DNA of 64,000 bases, taken from assembly GCF_003182275.1 (NCBI RefSeq), contig NZ_QGTR01000006.1:248001-312000 (forward strand). The letters are read 5' to 3'. Made by a program: the position numbers and the translations under genes. Each line of letters starts with the position of its first letter. Within the stretch, counting starts at the first letter, position 1. The notes under the pieces are model-generated. The model was not told where the DNA came from, ran no database searches, and worked only from the letters and a program-made list of their open reading frames with translations. The stretch is from Hoeflea marina (GTDB taxonomy: Bacteria > Pseudomonadota > Alphaproteobacteria > Rhizobiales > Rhizobiaceae). This document shows, in pieces, positions 51,879-60,804 of this stretch.

Positions 51879-52859
51879 ATGAAGTTTTCAAAATGCCTCG
51901 CGGCGCCGCTGACGGCGATCGCCCTCGTGCTGGCCGCCCCGGCCCTGGCCGCGCCCATCAAGATCGCGCTGGACACACCGGCCGACCTGCAGCAGTCGGG
52001 CACCTATGTCTGGGCCCACACCTTCGCCGAGTATCTCAAGCAGCACGGAATGGAAGCGGAGGAGTACGAACGCAACGCGCTGGGAGAGGAAGCCGAGCGG
52101 CTCGACCAGGTCAGCCAGGGCCTGCTCGAGGTCTCGATGTCGGACGCCAAGTCGGCCGGCACGCTCGACGGCACCATCATGGGCACGATGATGCCCTATT
52201 TCTTCGCCGACATTCCCGAACTCGACAAGGCGCTGGGCGAGGGCGGCATGCTCGCCCGCATCAACGAGGGCACGATCCCCAAGGGCGTCCGGGTGATGGA
52301 CGCGGTCTATCTCGGCCTGCCCTCCGGCATCCACACCACCAGCAAGCCGGTCGCGACGCTCGCCGACATGGCCGACCTGCGCATGCGCGCGCTCGACGAG
52401 GTGCAGATCCAGACCTTCGAGGCCTGGGGGTCCAAGGGCACGATCGTCTCCTGGTCGGAAGTGCCCAACGCGCTGCAGACCGGTGTGGCCGACGGCTACA
52501 TCAATCCGCCCTCCATCCCGCTGGTCTTCGGCCACACCGGCTTCATCCGCCATTTCACCGATGCCAAGATGAGCGCCTCGGTGCGCGTCGCGCTGGTGTC
52601 CGAGGACTGGTACCAGGGTCTTTCCGACGAGGAGCGCAAGACCGTCGACGAGGCCGCCGCGGAAGCCCACAAGGCCAACCGGGCCTGGCTCAATTCCCAG
52701 ACCACGATTCTCGATGACCTCAAGGCCGCCGGCATCGAGGTGATCGAGCTCAGCGAGGAGGAGCGCGCCAAGTTCCGCGAAGCCTCGCAGCCGCTCTACA
52801 AGCAGGTCGTCATGCCCGAGGGCGCGCTCGAGGCATGGTCCAAGGCAATCGGGAAATAA
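51879..52859 (+). CDS. dctP: TRAP transporter substrate-binding protein
   Basis: The 326-residue product has a Sec signal (MKFSKCLAAPLTAIALVLAA, cleavage after ALA) and DctP-type motifs, for example VSQGLLEVSMSDAKSAG, MADLRMRALDEVQIQTFEAW, and GVADGYINPPSIPL. Arg in the 'LRMRA' motif normally binds a carboxylate of the ligand, so the substrate is probably an acid. AAGAGAAGAGGG precedes the ATG. It determines what the operon imports. Confidence 0.92.
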   Translation: MKFSKCLAAPLTAIALVLAAPALAAPIKIALDTPADLQQSGTYVWAHTFAEYLKQHGMEAEEYERNALGEEAERLDQVSQGLLEVSMSDAKSAGTLDGTIMGTMMPYFFADIPELDKALGEGGMLARINEGTIPKGVRVMDAVYLGLPSGIHTTSKPVATLADMADLRMRALDEVQIQTFEAWGSKGTIVSWSEVPNALQTGVADGYINPPSIPLVFGHTGFIRHFTDAKMSASVRVALVSEDWYQGLSDEERKTVDEAAAEAHKANRAWLNSQTTILDDLKAAGIEVIELSEEERAKFREASQPLYKQVVMPEGALEAWSKAIGK

Positions 52860-52863
52860 CGTC

Positions 52864-53397
52864 ATGCGGGCGATCGCCAATCTCATGGACGCGCTGTCGG
52901 CGCTGCTCAACCGGGTGGCCCTCGCGGTGGCAGTCGCCGCGGTGGCGGTGATGCTCGGCGCGGCCGGCTGGCAGGTGATCGCCCGCTATCTCCTCTCCCA
53001 GCCTCCGGCCTGGACGGAGGAGCTGGCGCGCTTCTCCATGGTCTGGGGCGGACTGATGGGCGCCTCCTGCGCCTTCCGCACCAAGGTGGACCCGACGCTG
53101 TTTCCGGAGGCGCTGGTCATGACCGGCAACCGCGGCCGTCTGCTGCTGGTGGTCCGCAGCCTGGGCGTGCTCGCCTTCGTGCTGCCCACGCTCTGGTTCT
53201 GCGTCTTCGGCCCGGGCGCCAATCCAGCCCGGGGCTACATCGCCCGGCTGGCGGGCAGGCAGGCCGAGACGATGGATCTGCCGATGATGGTCTTCGGCAT
53301 CGCGATCCCGATCGCCTTCGCGGTCATCCTCGTCCATGTGCTGGCCGAACTGGCGCGCGGTTTCGCGCCGGCGGCAGGCGGGGAGAGCCGGCGATGA
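52864..53397 (+). CDS. dctQ: TRAP transporter small permease
   Basis: The 177-residue protein has four hydrophobic helices with the DctQ signature around WTEELARFSMVWGGLMGASC (about residues 50-70). It supports the large permease. It is five bases downstream of dctP, and its stop overlaps the start of the M81 peptidase gene (ATGA). Confidence 0.92.
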   Translation: MRAIANLMDALSALLNRVALAVAVAAVAVMLGAAGWQVIARYLLSQPPAWTEELARFSMVWGGLMGASCAFRTKVDPTLFPEALVMTGNRGRLLLVVRSLGVLAFVLPTLWFCVFGPGANPARGYIARLAGRQAETMDLPMMVFGIAIPIAFAVILVHVLAELARGFAPAAGGESRR

Positions 53398-54860
53398 AGA
53401 TGTTCATGGCCGCGATGGCCACGGAAACCAACTCGTTTGCGCCCATTCCCACCGGCTGGAGCTCTTTCCGGGAAGGGCTCTACACCAAGGAGGCTTCGCG
53501 CCATCCGCCCAGTTCCTTCGCCATTCCGCTGGTGGTCTGGCGCGAGCGCGCCGAGGCGGAGGGCTGGGAGGTGGTCGAGGGTCTCGCCACCTACGCGCAG
53601 CCGGCGGGACCGACGATCCGGCAGGTCTACGAGAGCATGCGCGACGACATCCTTGCCGATCTCGAATCCGCGATGCCGGTGGATGTGGTGCTGCTGTCGA
53701 TGCACGGCGCGATGATCGCCGAGGGCTACGACGACTGCGAAGGCGACCTGATGCAGAGGGCGCGGGGGATCGTCGGCGCCGATGCGGTGATCGGCCTCGA
53801 GATCGATCCGCACTGCCACCTGACCGAAGCAATGCTGGAGGCGGCCGACATCATCGTCTGCTTCAAGGAATATCCGCATGTGGACATCGGCGAGCGCGCC
53901 GAGGAGGTGTTCTCGCTCTGCGCGGCGACCGTGGCCGGGTCGATCAGGCCGGTGATGCGCGACCACGATTGCCGCATGATGGCCATGTACCACACGCCGT
54001 TCGAGCCGATGCGAACCTATGTCGACGCCATGACGGCGATGGAGGGGCAGGGCGGAATCCTGTCGGTGTCGCTGGCACACGGCTTTCCGTGGGGCGACAG
54101 TCCGCGCTGCGGCACCCGCACACTGGTGATTGCCGATGGCGATGCCGACGTGGCTGCCGCTGCTGCCCGCGAACTCGGCGACAGGCTCTGGGGCCTGCGC
54201 GAGCGCCTGCGCATCCGCTATCCCGACATCGAAACCGGCCTCGACCGGGCCATGGCTGCCGACGCCGGGCCGGTGGTGCTGGCCGATTTTGCCGACAATG
54301 CCGGCGGCGGCGCGCCGTCGGATTCGACCTTCGTGCTCCGCGCGGTGCTCGACCGCGGGCTCAAGGACGTGGCGATGAGCCTGTTCTGGGATCCGGTGCT
54401 CACCCGCATGTGCATCGATGCCGGCGTCGGCGCGGTGATGCGGATCCGCCTCGGCGGCAAGATCGGACCGATGTCCGGCGATCCGGTCGATCTCGATGTG
54501 ACGGTCCGCGGCATCCGGCTCGACGCCACCCAGCTCTTCGGCAAGGGACTTCAGCGCCTTGGCGACAGCGTGTGGCTGGAGGCCGACGGCGTGCATCTGG
54601 TCATCAACTCGGTGCGCAGCCAGACGTTTCATCCGCAGGTCTTCACCGATCTCGGCATCGATCTCGCCGCCATGAAGGTGATCGTGGTCAAGTCGTCGCA
54701 GCATTTCCATGCAGCCTTCGCGCCGATCGCCTCGGAGGTGATTCATCTCGCCACCCCCGGCGCCATAACCCCGGATTTCACCATCATCCCCTTCACGCGG
54801 CGCGATGATGATTACTGGCCCAAGACCGAAAATCCGACGTCCGAAAAGGTACGACCATGA
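53394..54860 (+). CDS. M81-family metallopeptidase (MlrC-like)
   Basis: The 488-residue protein starts MKMFMAAMATETNSFAPIPT, the typical opening of M81 proteins (ETNTFSP). Further landmarks are LLSMHGAMIAEGYDDCEGDL, the metal motif LEIDPHCHLTEAML, CFKEYPHVDIGERA and the C-terminal FADNAGGGAPSDSTF. MlrC, the best-known member, completes microcystin breakdown by cleaving linear peptides that contain D-amino acids. In this operon it would open or trim an imported peptide-like substrate. It is coupled on both sides by ATGA overlaps. Confidence 0.9.
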   Translation: MKMFMAAMATETNSFAPIPTGWSSFREGLYTKEASRHPPSSFAIPLVVWRERAEAEGWEVVEGLATYAQPAGPTIRQVYESMRDDILADLESAMPVDVVLLSMHGAMIAEGYDDCEGDLMQRARGIVGADAVIGLEIDPHCHLTEAMLEAADIIVCFKEYPHVDIGERAEEVFSLCAATVAGSIRPVMRDHDCRMMAMYHTPFEPMRTYVDAMTAMEGQGGILSVSLAHGFPWGDSPRCGTRTLVIADGDADVAAAAARELGDRLWGLRERLRIRYPDIETGLDRAMAADAGPVVLADFADNAGGGAPSDSTFVLRAVLDRGLKDVAMSLFWDPVLTRMCIDAGVGAVMRIRLGGKIGPMSGDPVDLDVTVRGIRLDATQLFGKGLQRLGDSVWLEADGVHLVINSVRSQTFHPQVFTDLGIDLAAMKVIVVKSSQHFHAAFAPIASEVIHLATPGAITPDFTIIPFTRRDDDYWPKTENPTSEKVRP

Positions 54861-56359
54861 CCCAGTCCTTCGACATTCTCATTCGCAACGGCCGGGTGAT
54901 CGATCCGGAAACCGGTTTTGACGAAGTCTGCGACGTCGGCATTTCCGGCCACACCATCGTGGCGATCGGCACCGATATCGGCGGCGGCATCCGGGAAATC
55001 GACGCCACCGGGTTGATCGTCTCGCCCGGCTTCATCGACCTGCACGGGCACGGCCAGTCGGTGGCGGCGGACCGGATGCAGGCCTTCGACGGCGTGACGA
55101 CGTCGCTGGAACTGGAGGTGGGGGCGCTGCCGGTGGCCGGCTGGTACGAGGAACAGGCAAAGACGCCGCGCGTGCTCAACTACGGCACGTCTGCTGCATG
55201 GATCTTCGCCCGCAAGGCGACGCTCGGCGTCATCGAGCTCGACGCCTCGGTGCATCCGATCGACCAGATGGGCAAGGGCTCGCAGGACATGCGCTGGTCG
55301 ACGGAAGCCACAGACGCCGGCCAGACCGCGGAGATCGTCGGGCATCTGCGCCGCGGCCTCGACGAGGGCGCCATCGGCATCGGCATTCCCAACGGCTACG
55401 CGCCCGGCGCGGGCGTCAAGGAACTGAGCTGCGTCTGCGACCTCGCCTTCGAATACGGCACGCCGACCTTCACCCACATCGCCTATATGAGCAACATCGA
55501 TCCTCAGAGCTCGGTCGACAGCTATGTGCAACTGATCGGGCTGGCCGGAGCGACCGGCGCGCACATGCACATCTGCCACCTCAACTCCACCAGCCTGATG
55601 GACATCGAGCGCGTGGTCGAGCTGGTCGCCAGGGCGCAGGCGCAAGGCCTGCCGGTGACCACCGAAGCCTATCCCTACGGCACCGGCGCCACCGTGGTCA
55701 GCGCCGGCTTCTTTACCGACCCCGACTTCAGCAAGCGGACAGGCAGCCCGTATGATGCCATCGAGCTGATCCGCAACCATCATCGGTTCACCGATGTCGA
55801 GGACATCAAGCGGGCGCGCGACGAGGCGCCAGCCGACCTGGTGATGTGGCATTTCCTAGATGTCGACGTGAACGCCGAGCACCGCCGGCTTCTCGACCTG
55901 TCGGTGACCTATCCGGGCGGCTCCATCGCCTCCGACGCCATGCCCTGGATCGAGCCCGACGGCCGCATCTACACGGGAACCGAATGGCCGCTGCCCGAGA
56001 ACCTCTCGGCGCATCCGCGCTCGTCGGGCACGTTCACCCGCTTCCTGCGCGACCATGTGCGCGAGCGGCGGACGCTGCCGCTGGTCGAGGCGCTGGCCAA
56101 GTGCACCATCCATCCCGCCCGGGTGATCGAGGGCTGCGCGCCGCAGATCCGCCGGAAGGCCCGCCTGCAGGTGGGATGCGACGCCGACGTGGTGGTCTTC
56201 GACCTCGAGAGGATCACCGACCGCGCCACCTTCACCGACATGAACCGGACGTCGGAAGGGGTCGTGCATCTTCTGGTCAACGGCGCGCCCGCCATCAGCG
56301 ACGGCGAACTCGACATCGCCGCCCGCGGCGGCCGCCCGCTGCGCAGCGCGGCGGGATGA
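54857..56359 (+). CDS. D-aminoacylase-like amidohydrolase lacking the usual catalytic Cys motif
   Basis: The 500-residue amidohydrolase has the metal motif GFIDLHGHGQ (about residues 55-64), HMHICHLNSTS (about 236-246) and a late DAMPW with the catalytic Asp. Overall layout follows N-acyl-D-amino-acid deacylases. However, the segment that carries the metal-bridging Cys in those enzymes (GNCG) reads SLELEVGALP here, with Glu in the matching area, so metal binding or substrate may differ. With the M81 peptidase upstream and the FAD oxidase at the operon start it fits deacylation of N-acyl amino acids. Both junctions are ATGA overlaps. Confidence 0.85.
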   Translation: MTQSFDILIRNGRVIDPETGFDEVCDVGISGHTIVAIGTDIGGGIREIDATGLIVSPGFIDLHGHGQSVAADRMQAFDGVTTSLELEVGALPVAGWYEEQAKTPRVLNYGTSAAWIFARKATLGVIELDASVHPIDQMGKGSQDMRWSTEATDAGQTAEIVGHLRRGLDEGAIGIGIPNGYAPGAGVKELSCVCDLAFEYGTPTFTHIAYMSNIDPQSSVDSYVQLIGLAGATGAHMHICHLNSTSLMDIERVVELVARAQAQGLPVTTEAYPYGTGATVVSAGFFTDPDFSKRTGSPYDAIELIRNHHRFTDVEDIKRARDEAPADLVMWHFLDVDVNAEHRRLLDLSVTYPGGSIASDAMPWIEPDGRIYTGTEWPLPENLSAHPRSSGTFTRFLRDHVRERRTLPLVEALAKCTIHPARVIEGCAPQIRRKARLQVGCDADVVVFDLERITDRATFTDMNRTSEGVVHLLVNGAPAISDGELDIAARGGRPLRSAAG

Positions 56360-57279
56360 GCGTCCCCATCCTGCTCGTCACCGGCTTTCTCGGCGCCGGC
56401 AAGACCAGCTTCGTCAATCGGCTGCTGCAGGCCGAGCACGGCCGGCGCATCGCCACCATCGTCAACGACTTCGGCGCCATCAACATTGATGCGATGCTGA
56501 TCGGCGAGGCGGACGACACGGTGATCGGGCTCAAGAACGGCTGCATCTGCTGTTCGCTGCAGGGCGACCTGCTGCGGACGCTGCGCCAGATCCTTGGCCG
56601 GCCCGAGAGCTTCGACCTGATCGTGGTCGAGGCCAGCGGCGTTGCCGACCCGGCGGGCATCGTCCAGGCGCTGATGGATCCGGTGATCTGGCAGAGTGCG
56701 GCGCTCGACACCATCGTCTGCGTCGTCGATGCCGAGGATGCCGGGTCGCGGCGGGGCGACCCGTTATGGCAGGCGCAGCTGCGGCAGGCCGATCTCGTCT
56801 GCCTGTCGAAGACCGAGGCATTGGATGCCGAGGCTGCCGCTGCAGTCCGGCAGCTGCTTGCCGCTGCGGGCAAGACCAGGGTCTTCGACGCCGGTGATCC
56901 GCTGCTGCCGCTGACCGCGATTCTGGGGCAGGCGAGATCCAGCCGCATCAGTTGCAGCGAGCCGGGCAGCATTTCCGACGACCGCTTCGCCTCGCTGGAG
57001 TGGGATCATCCCGGTTCCCTGCCGCTGGCGGGGTTCCAGGCCGTCATCGGCCGGCTGTCGCCGTCCCTGCTCAGGGTGAAGGGCTTCCTGCGGCTTGACG
57101 AGCATGGTGACCGGACGCTGGTCTTCCAGATGGCCGGGCAGCGGGCGACGCTGGCACCGGCGGGGACCGTGCAGGCCGCGGGATGCCGGCTGGTGCTGAT
57201 CGGCGAGCGCGACAGCTTCGACCCGGCCGCCGCCCGCGACATGCTCGATGCCGCGGCGCGCGGGAGCCTTGCACCGTAA
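56356..57279 (+). CDS. CobW/COG0523-family GTPase (metal chaperone type)
   Basis: The 307-residue G3E GTPase has the P-loop GFLGAGKT (residues 10-17), the switch region NDFGAINID, the metal-binding CICC (63-66) in NGCICCSLQG and EASGVADP. The base-recognition motif reads SKTE in place of NKxD, as in many family members. A C-terminal CobW domain (about 210-300) follows. COG0523 proteins deliver zinc or other metals to client enzymes. Its place as the last, ATGA-coupled gene after two metal-dependent hydrolases makes those hydrolases the natural clients. Confidence 0.9.
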   Translation: MSVPILLVTGFLGAGKTSFVNRLLQAEHGRRIATIVNDFGAINIDAMLIGEADDTVIGLKNGCICCSLQGDLLRTLRQILGRPESFDLIVVEASGVADPAGIVQALMDPVIWQSAALDTIVCVVDAEDAGSRRGDPLWQAQLRQADLVCLSKTEALDAEAAAAVRQLLAAAGKTRVFDAGDPLLPLTAILGQARSSRISCSEPGSISDDRFASLEWDHPGSLPLAGFQAVIGRLSPSLLRVKGFLRLDEHGDRTLVFQMAGQRATLAPAGTVQAAGCRLVLIGERDSFDPAAARDMLDAAARGSLAP

Positions 57280-57314
57280 GCCAGCCATCTGCCATGCAGC
57301 ATCATTCGTGACGT

Positions 57315-58109
57315 TCAGGATTCGGGAAAGCCGCCCAGTTCGTACAGGCGCTCGCGGTCGTCGACCTCGATGTTGATGTCGAAGACGACGCCGTCCGTCC
57401 GGTAGACCAGCTGTGCGAGGCAGATCACCTGTCCGCGCGGGTTCTGGAAGATGCGGCGCACGCGGACGACGGGCTCGTGCATCTGGATGTCGAGCTCTGC
57501 GGCCTCGTGCGGCATCGAGGAGACCACCCGAAAGGTCTGGCGCACCCTGCTCAGTCCGATCTCCTTGGTGTCGTAGAGCAGCGTGCTGACCAGCTCGGTT
57601 GCCCAGAGGCGCTCCGGCACGGCCGCGTAGGCGTGCGTGGCGATGAGGTATTCCCCGACGATGAAGGGACGATCGTTCCGCGAAAAGCTGCGCTTCATGT
57701 AGTGGTAGGACCCGAACGCCTCACCCTCGTCCTCGGAGATGCGCAGTTCCTGGTTGGCGGGCCGCGAGGCCAGGACCCGGAAGTTGAGGCCGTCGCCCCG
57801 CCTGGCCGGCGAGCGGGTCAGCAGGTAGGGAACCGCGCCGGGCATCTCCGGCTTCGCGGTGACAAAGGTTCCGCGCCCACGCTCGGCGCGGATCAGCCCT
57901 TCCTTCTCGAGACCGTTGATGGCGTGCCGCACGGTCATGGCCGAAACGCCGAACGTCGCCACCAACTGCTTGAGCGTCGGCAGCCTGTCGCCGATGGTCA
58001 GCGCCTCGTCAGCGATCTGCCGCCGGATGATGGCGGCCAGCTGCACGTAATAGGGCGTGCCGTCCTCCCGGAGCAACTGCTTCTGTTCGGGCGCACTGTG
58101 CAAGATCAC
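57315..58109 (-). CDS. GntR-family (HutC/UTRA) transcription regulator
   Basis: The protein (about 264 residues from GTG 58109, which has AAGGAAG close upstream; a TTG at 58163 is an alternative) has a GntR HTH (LKQLVATFGVSAMTVRHAIN, about residues 46-65 of this reading) and a UTRA effector domain with FSRNDRPFIVGEYLIATHAY. Regulators of this type sense sugars, amino acids or related catabolites. It is divergent from the peptide-type ABC operon, its probable target, and convergent with the CobW gene. Confidence 0.9.
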   Translation of the reverse strand: MILHSAPEQKQLLREDGTPYYVQLAAIIRRQIADEALTIGDRLPTLKQLVATFGVSAMTVRHAINGLEKEGLIRAERGRGTFVTAKPEMPGAVPYLLTRSPARRGDGLNFRVLASRPANQELRISEDEGEAFGSYHYMKRSFSRNDRPFIVGEYLIATHAYAAVPERLWATELVSTLLYDTKEIGLSRVRQTFRVVSSMPHEAAELDIQMHEPVVRVRRIFQNPRGQVICLAQLVYRTDGVVFDINIEVDDRERLYELGGFPES

Positions 58110-58217
58110 GCTTCCTTCCGATGATGGGCCGCCGGTTATGACATCCCGGTGCGGGACAGACAACGGCTGCGATTTCGGTTCCGGCCGCGAGAAACCGTTT
58201 GAGCTGCCGCCATGATA

Positions 58218-58243
58218 GTGATAAAGTGCTATATGTAAATCAC
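58218..58243. promoter_or_regulatory. Inverted repeat in the GntR/ABC divergent promoter
   Basis: GTGAT (58218-58222) and ATCAC (58239-58243) form an inverted pair around AAAGTGCTATATGTAA, which contains a TATATG -10-like core. This is the only AT-rich patch between the two divergent genes and a plausible GntR operator overlapping the promoter. Confidence 0.5.
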
Positions 58244-58320
58244 AATGCGAGGAGGTGGAGCTCTCCGCGTGTGACGGGCGCTTTCTGTCTGCGCCGCCAA
58301 CTCAGGCTGGGAGGGCCGAG

Positions 58321-59847
58321 ATGCGAAACTGGATCACCACACCCGTAATGTCGCTTGCCTTTGCGACGGTTCTGTCGGTCGGAGCCGCGATGGCGGCTGC
58401 CGACGGTCCGGCAGGCACCTTCAAATATGCCGAGCAGGTCAAGCTCATCACCATGGACCCGCAGCAGCAGAGCGGCAGCGGCGTGCCGTATCTGCGGCCG
58501 GTCTATGAATCACTGTTTGAAATGTCGCCCGACGGCAAGCCCGTGCCGCTCTTGGCCACCGGCTACAAGATCGACGGCCTCACAGTGCTGATCACGCTGC
58601 GCGAAGGCGTCAGCTTTAGCAACGGCGAGGCTTTCAATGCCGAGGTCGCTGCGGCCAACATCAATCGCGGCGTCAAGCTCGGCATCATCGAAGGCCTCAA
58701 GACCGTCGAGAGCGCCGATGCCGCCGACCCGTACACGCTGCGGATCAAGCTCAGCGAAGCGGATCCGGCCATTATCGACAGCCTCTGCTTCACGGGCGGC
58801 ATGATGCTGGCGCCCGCGGCGATGGCCGACCCGGCGATCGACCGCAACCCGGTCGGCACCGGTCCCTATGTCCACAGCAAGGACCAGTCGCGCGAGGGCG
58901 AGGTCCAGGTCTACACGCCGAACCCGACCTACTGGGACAAGGACCAGATCGGACTTGCCCGCTACGAGGTCTGGGAGATTCCGGACGACACGGCGCGCCT
59001 CAACGCGCTCAAGACCGGCCAGATCGACGCCGGCAACTGGCTCGCCAACCCGCAATCGGCCATCATCGAGCGCACCGCGGGGCTCAAACTCATCCGCAAC
59101 ACCGGCGGCCTCAACTACCACGTCATCATTTCCGACCGCGAGGGAACCGTCGTGCCCGCCTTCGCCGACCGGAATGTCCGCCTGGCCATGGCCCACTCGA
59201 TCGACCGCGCGGCATTCGGCAAGGCCGTGCTGTTCGGCCTGGCCGACGATTCCTACCAGCCCTACGCCAAGGGCAACTGGGCCTACGACCCCGCGCTCGA
59301 GGGGGTTTATGCCTTCGATCTCGCCAAGGCCCGCGAACTGATGGCCCAGTCGAAATTTCCAGACGGCTTCGCGTTCGACATGCCCTCGATCCCGATCTAC
59401 CAGTCACGGCTCGAGGCGCTGGCCGGGTTCTTCAAGGAAATCAACATTACCATGAACATCGTGCCGCTGGAGCCGGGAACCCTTGCCCGCCGCAGCCGGA
59501 CGACGGATTTCCCTGCGACCAACCTGGTCTGGAACACCAACACCGATCCGAAGTTCCTCGCGCTCCGCTACATCTACGAGGACGGCGCCTACAATCCATT
59601 CAAGGCCAAGCCGAGCGACGAACTGCTGTCGCTGGCAAAGGCCGGTCTGGAGTCGGTGGAGACCGACCAGCGCGGGCCGATCTACCGGAAGATGGCGGCG
59701 AGGCTGGCGGAGGAGGCATTCCTGATCTTCGTCGCCAATTCTCCGATCCTCATCGGCACAAGCGAGAAGACGGCCGCCAACCCGACGGTGGTCTACCGCT
59801 ACGGCGAGGATTCGATCAATCTTCGCGGCCTCAAGTCCAACGACTGA
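58321..59847 (+). CDS. ABC transporter substrate-binding protein, peptide/nickel (SBP_bac_5) family
   Basis: The 508-residue product starts MRNWITTPVMSLAFATVLSV with a Sec signal cleaved near AMAAADG. SBP_bac_5 motifs include SGVPYLRPVYESLFEMSPDG, LRIKLSEADPAIID, NPVGTGPYVHSKDQ and VRLAMAHSIDRAAFGKAVLF. Such proteins bind oligopeptides, opines, glutathione or oligosaccharides. GGGAGGGCCGAG precedes the ATG. The permease gene begins 12 bases after the stop. Confidence 0.92.
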   Translation: MRNWITTPVMSLAFATVLSVGAAMAAADGPAGTFKYAEQVKLITMDPQQQSGSGVPYLRPVYESLFEMSPDGKPVPLLATGYKIDGLTVLITLREGVSFSNGEAFNAEVAAANINRGVKLGIIEGLKTVESADAADPYTLRIKLSEADPAIIDSLCFTGGMMLAPAAMADPAIDRNPVGTGPYVHSKDQSREGEVQVYTPNPTYWDKDQIGLARYEVWEIPDDTARLNALKTGQIDAGNWLANPQSAIIERTAGLKLIRNTGGLNYHVIISDREGTVVPAFADRNVRLAMAHSIDRAAFGKAVLFGLADDSYQPYAKGNWAYDPALEGVYAFDLAKARELMAQSKFPDGFAFDMPSIPIYQSRLEALAGFFKEINITMNIVPLEPGTLARRSRTTDFPATNLVWNTNTDPKFLALRYIYEDGAYNPFKAKPSDELLSLAKAGLESVETDQRGPIYRKMAARLAEEAFLIFVANSPILIGTSEKTAANPTVVYRYGEDSINLRGLKSND

Positions 59848-59859
59848 ATCGCGGTCCCC

Positions 59860-60804
59860 ATGCTGAAGCTCATCGTCCAGCGGCTTCTCGCGCTGGTGCC
59901 CCTGCTGTTCATCGTCTCGGTGCTGACGTTCTCGTTCACGTCGCTGCTTCCGAGCGATCCGGTCGACCTGATCATCGGCGACGCCGGCACCCAGGAGCAG
60001 TACGAAATGGTCCGCCACCGGCTCGGCCTCGATGAACCCGTCCACCTGCGCTACCTTCAGTGGCTCGGGCGGGCGGTGCAGGGGGACCTCGGGACCTCCT
60101 TCTTCAACAGCGTCAGCGTGACGGGGGCCGTCATGCAGCGGCTCCCCGTCACGCTGTCGCTGACGGTCATGTCGGCGATCATCGCCATCGTCATCGGTGT
60201 CGCCGCCGGCGTGGCGGCGGCGCTGCGCCCGCGGTCCTGGATCGACCGCTTCGCCACCCTCGGCGCCACCTTCGGCCAGGCGGTCCCGAATTTCTGGTTC
60301 GGGCTGATCCTGGTCGCCATCTTCGCGGTCAATCTGCGCTGGTTTCCCGCCACCGGTTTCACGCCCCTGACCCAGTCCCCCTGGGAGTGGCTGCGCAGCG
60401 TCATCCTGCCGTCGATCGCGCTCGGAACCTCATCGAGCGCGGCGATCGCCCGCCAGGTCCGCTCAGCCATGGTCGGAGTTCTGCAGCAGGACTACATCCG
60501 CGCCGCCCGAGCCCAGGGGCTGCCGTTCCGGCGCGTCATCTTCCGCCACGCATTGACCAACGCCATGGTGCCGGTGGTCGCGGTCCTGTCGTTCCAGATC
60601 ACCGTGCTCCTCGGCGGCGCGCTGATCGTCGAGCAGGTCTTCGCCATCAACGGTCTCGGCACGCTCGCCATCGGCGCGGTGCGCCAGCAGGACATTCCCA
60701 TGCTGCAGGGCCTGGTGCTGGTGATGGTCGCGCTGGTGGTCGCCGTCCAGCTCGCCACGGACGTCATCTATGGCCTCATCAACCCCAAAGCGAGGCCTTC
60801 GTGA
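59860..60804 (+). CDS. ABC transporter permease (DppB type)
   Basis: The 314-residue protein has six hydrophobic helices and the DppB opening MLKLIVQRLLALVPLLFIVS, then 'SLLPSDPVDLIIGDAG' and the EAA loop DYIRAARAQGLPFRRVIFRH, which contacts the ATPase. It pairs with the DppC-type half of the fusion protein encoded next; the stop overlaps a GTG start (GTGA). Confidence 0.93.
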   Translation: MLKLIVQRLLALVPLLFIVSVLTFSFTSLLPSDPVDLIIGDAGTQEQYEMVRHRLGLDEPVHLRYLQWLGRAVQGDLGTSFFNSVSVTGAVMQRLPVTLSLTVMSAIIAIVIGVAAGVAAALRPRSWIDRFATLGATFGQAVPNFWFGLILVAIFAVNLRWFPATGFTPLTQSPWEWLRSVILPSIALGTSSSAAIARQVRSAMVGVLQQDYIRAARAQGLPFRRVIFRHALTNAMVPVVAVLSFQITVLLGGALIVEQVFAINGLGTLAIGAVRQQDIPMLQGLVLVMVALVVAVQLATDVIYGLINPKARPS

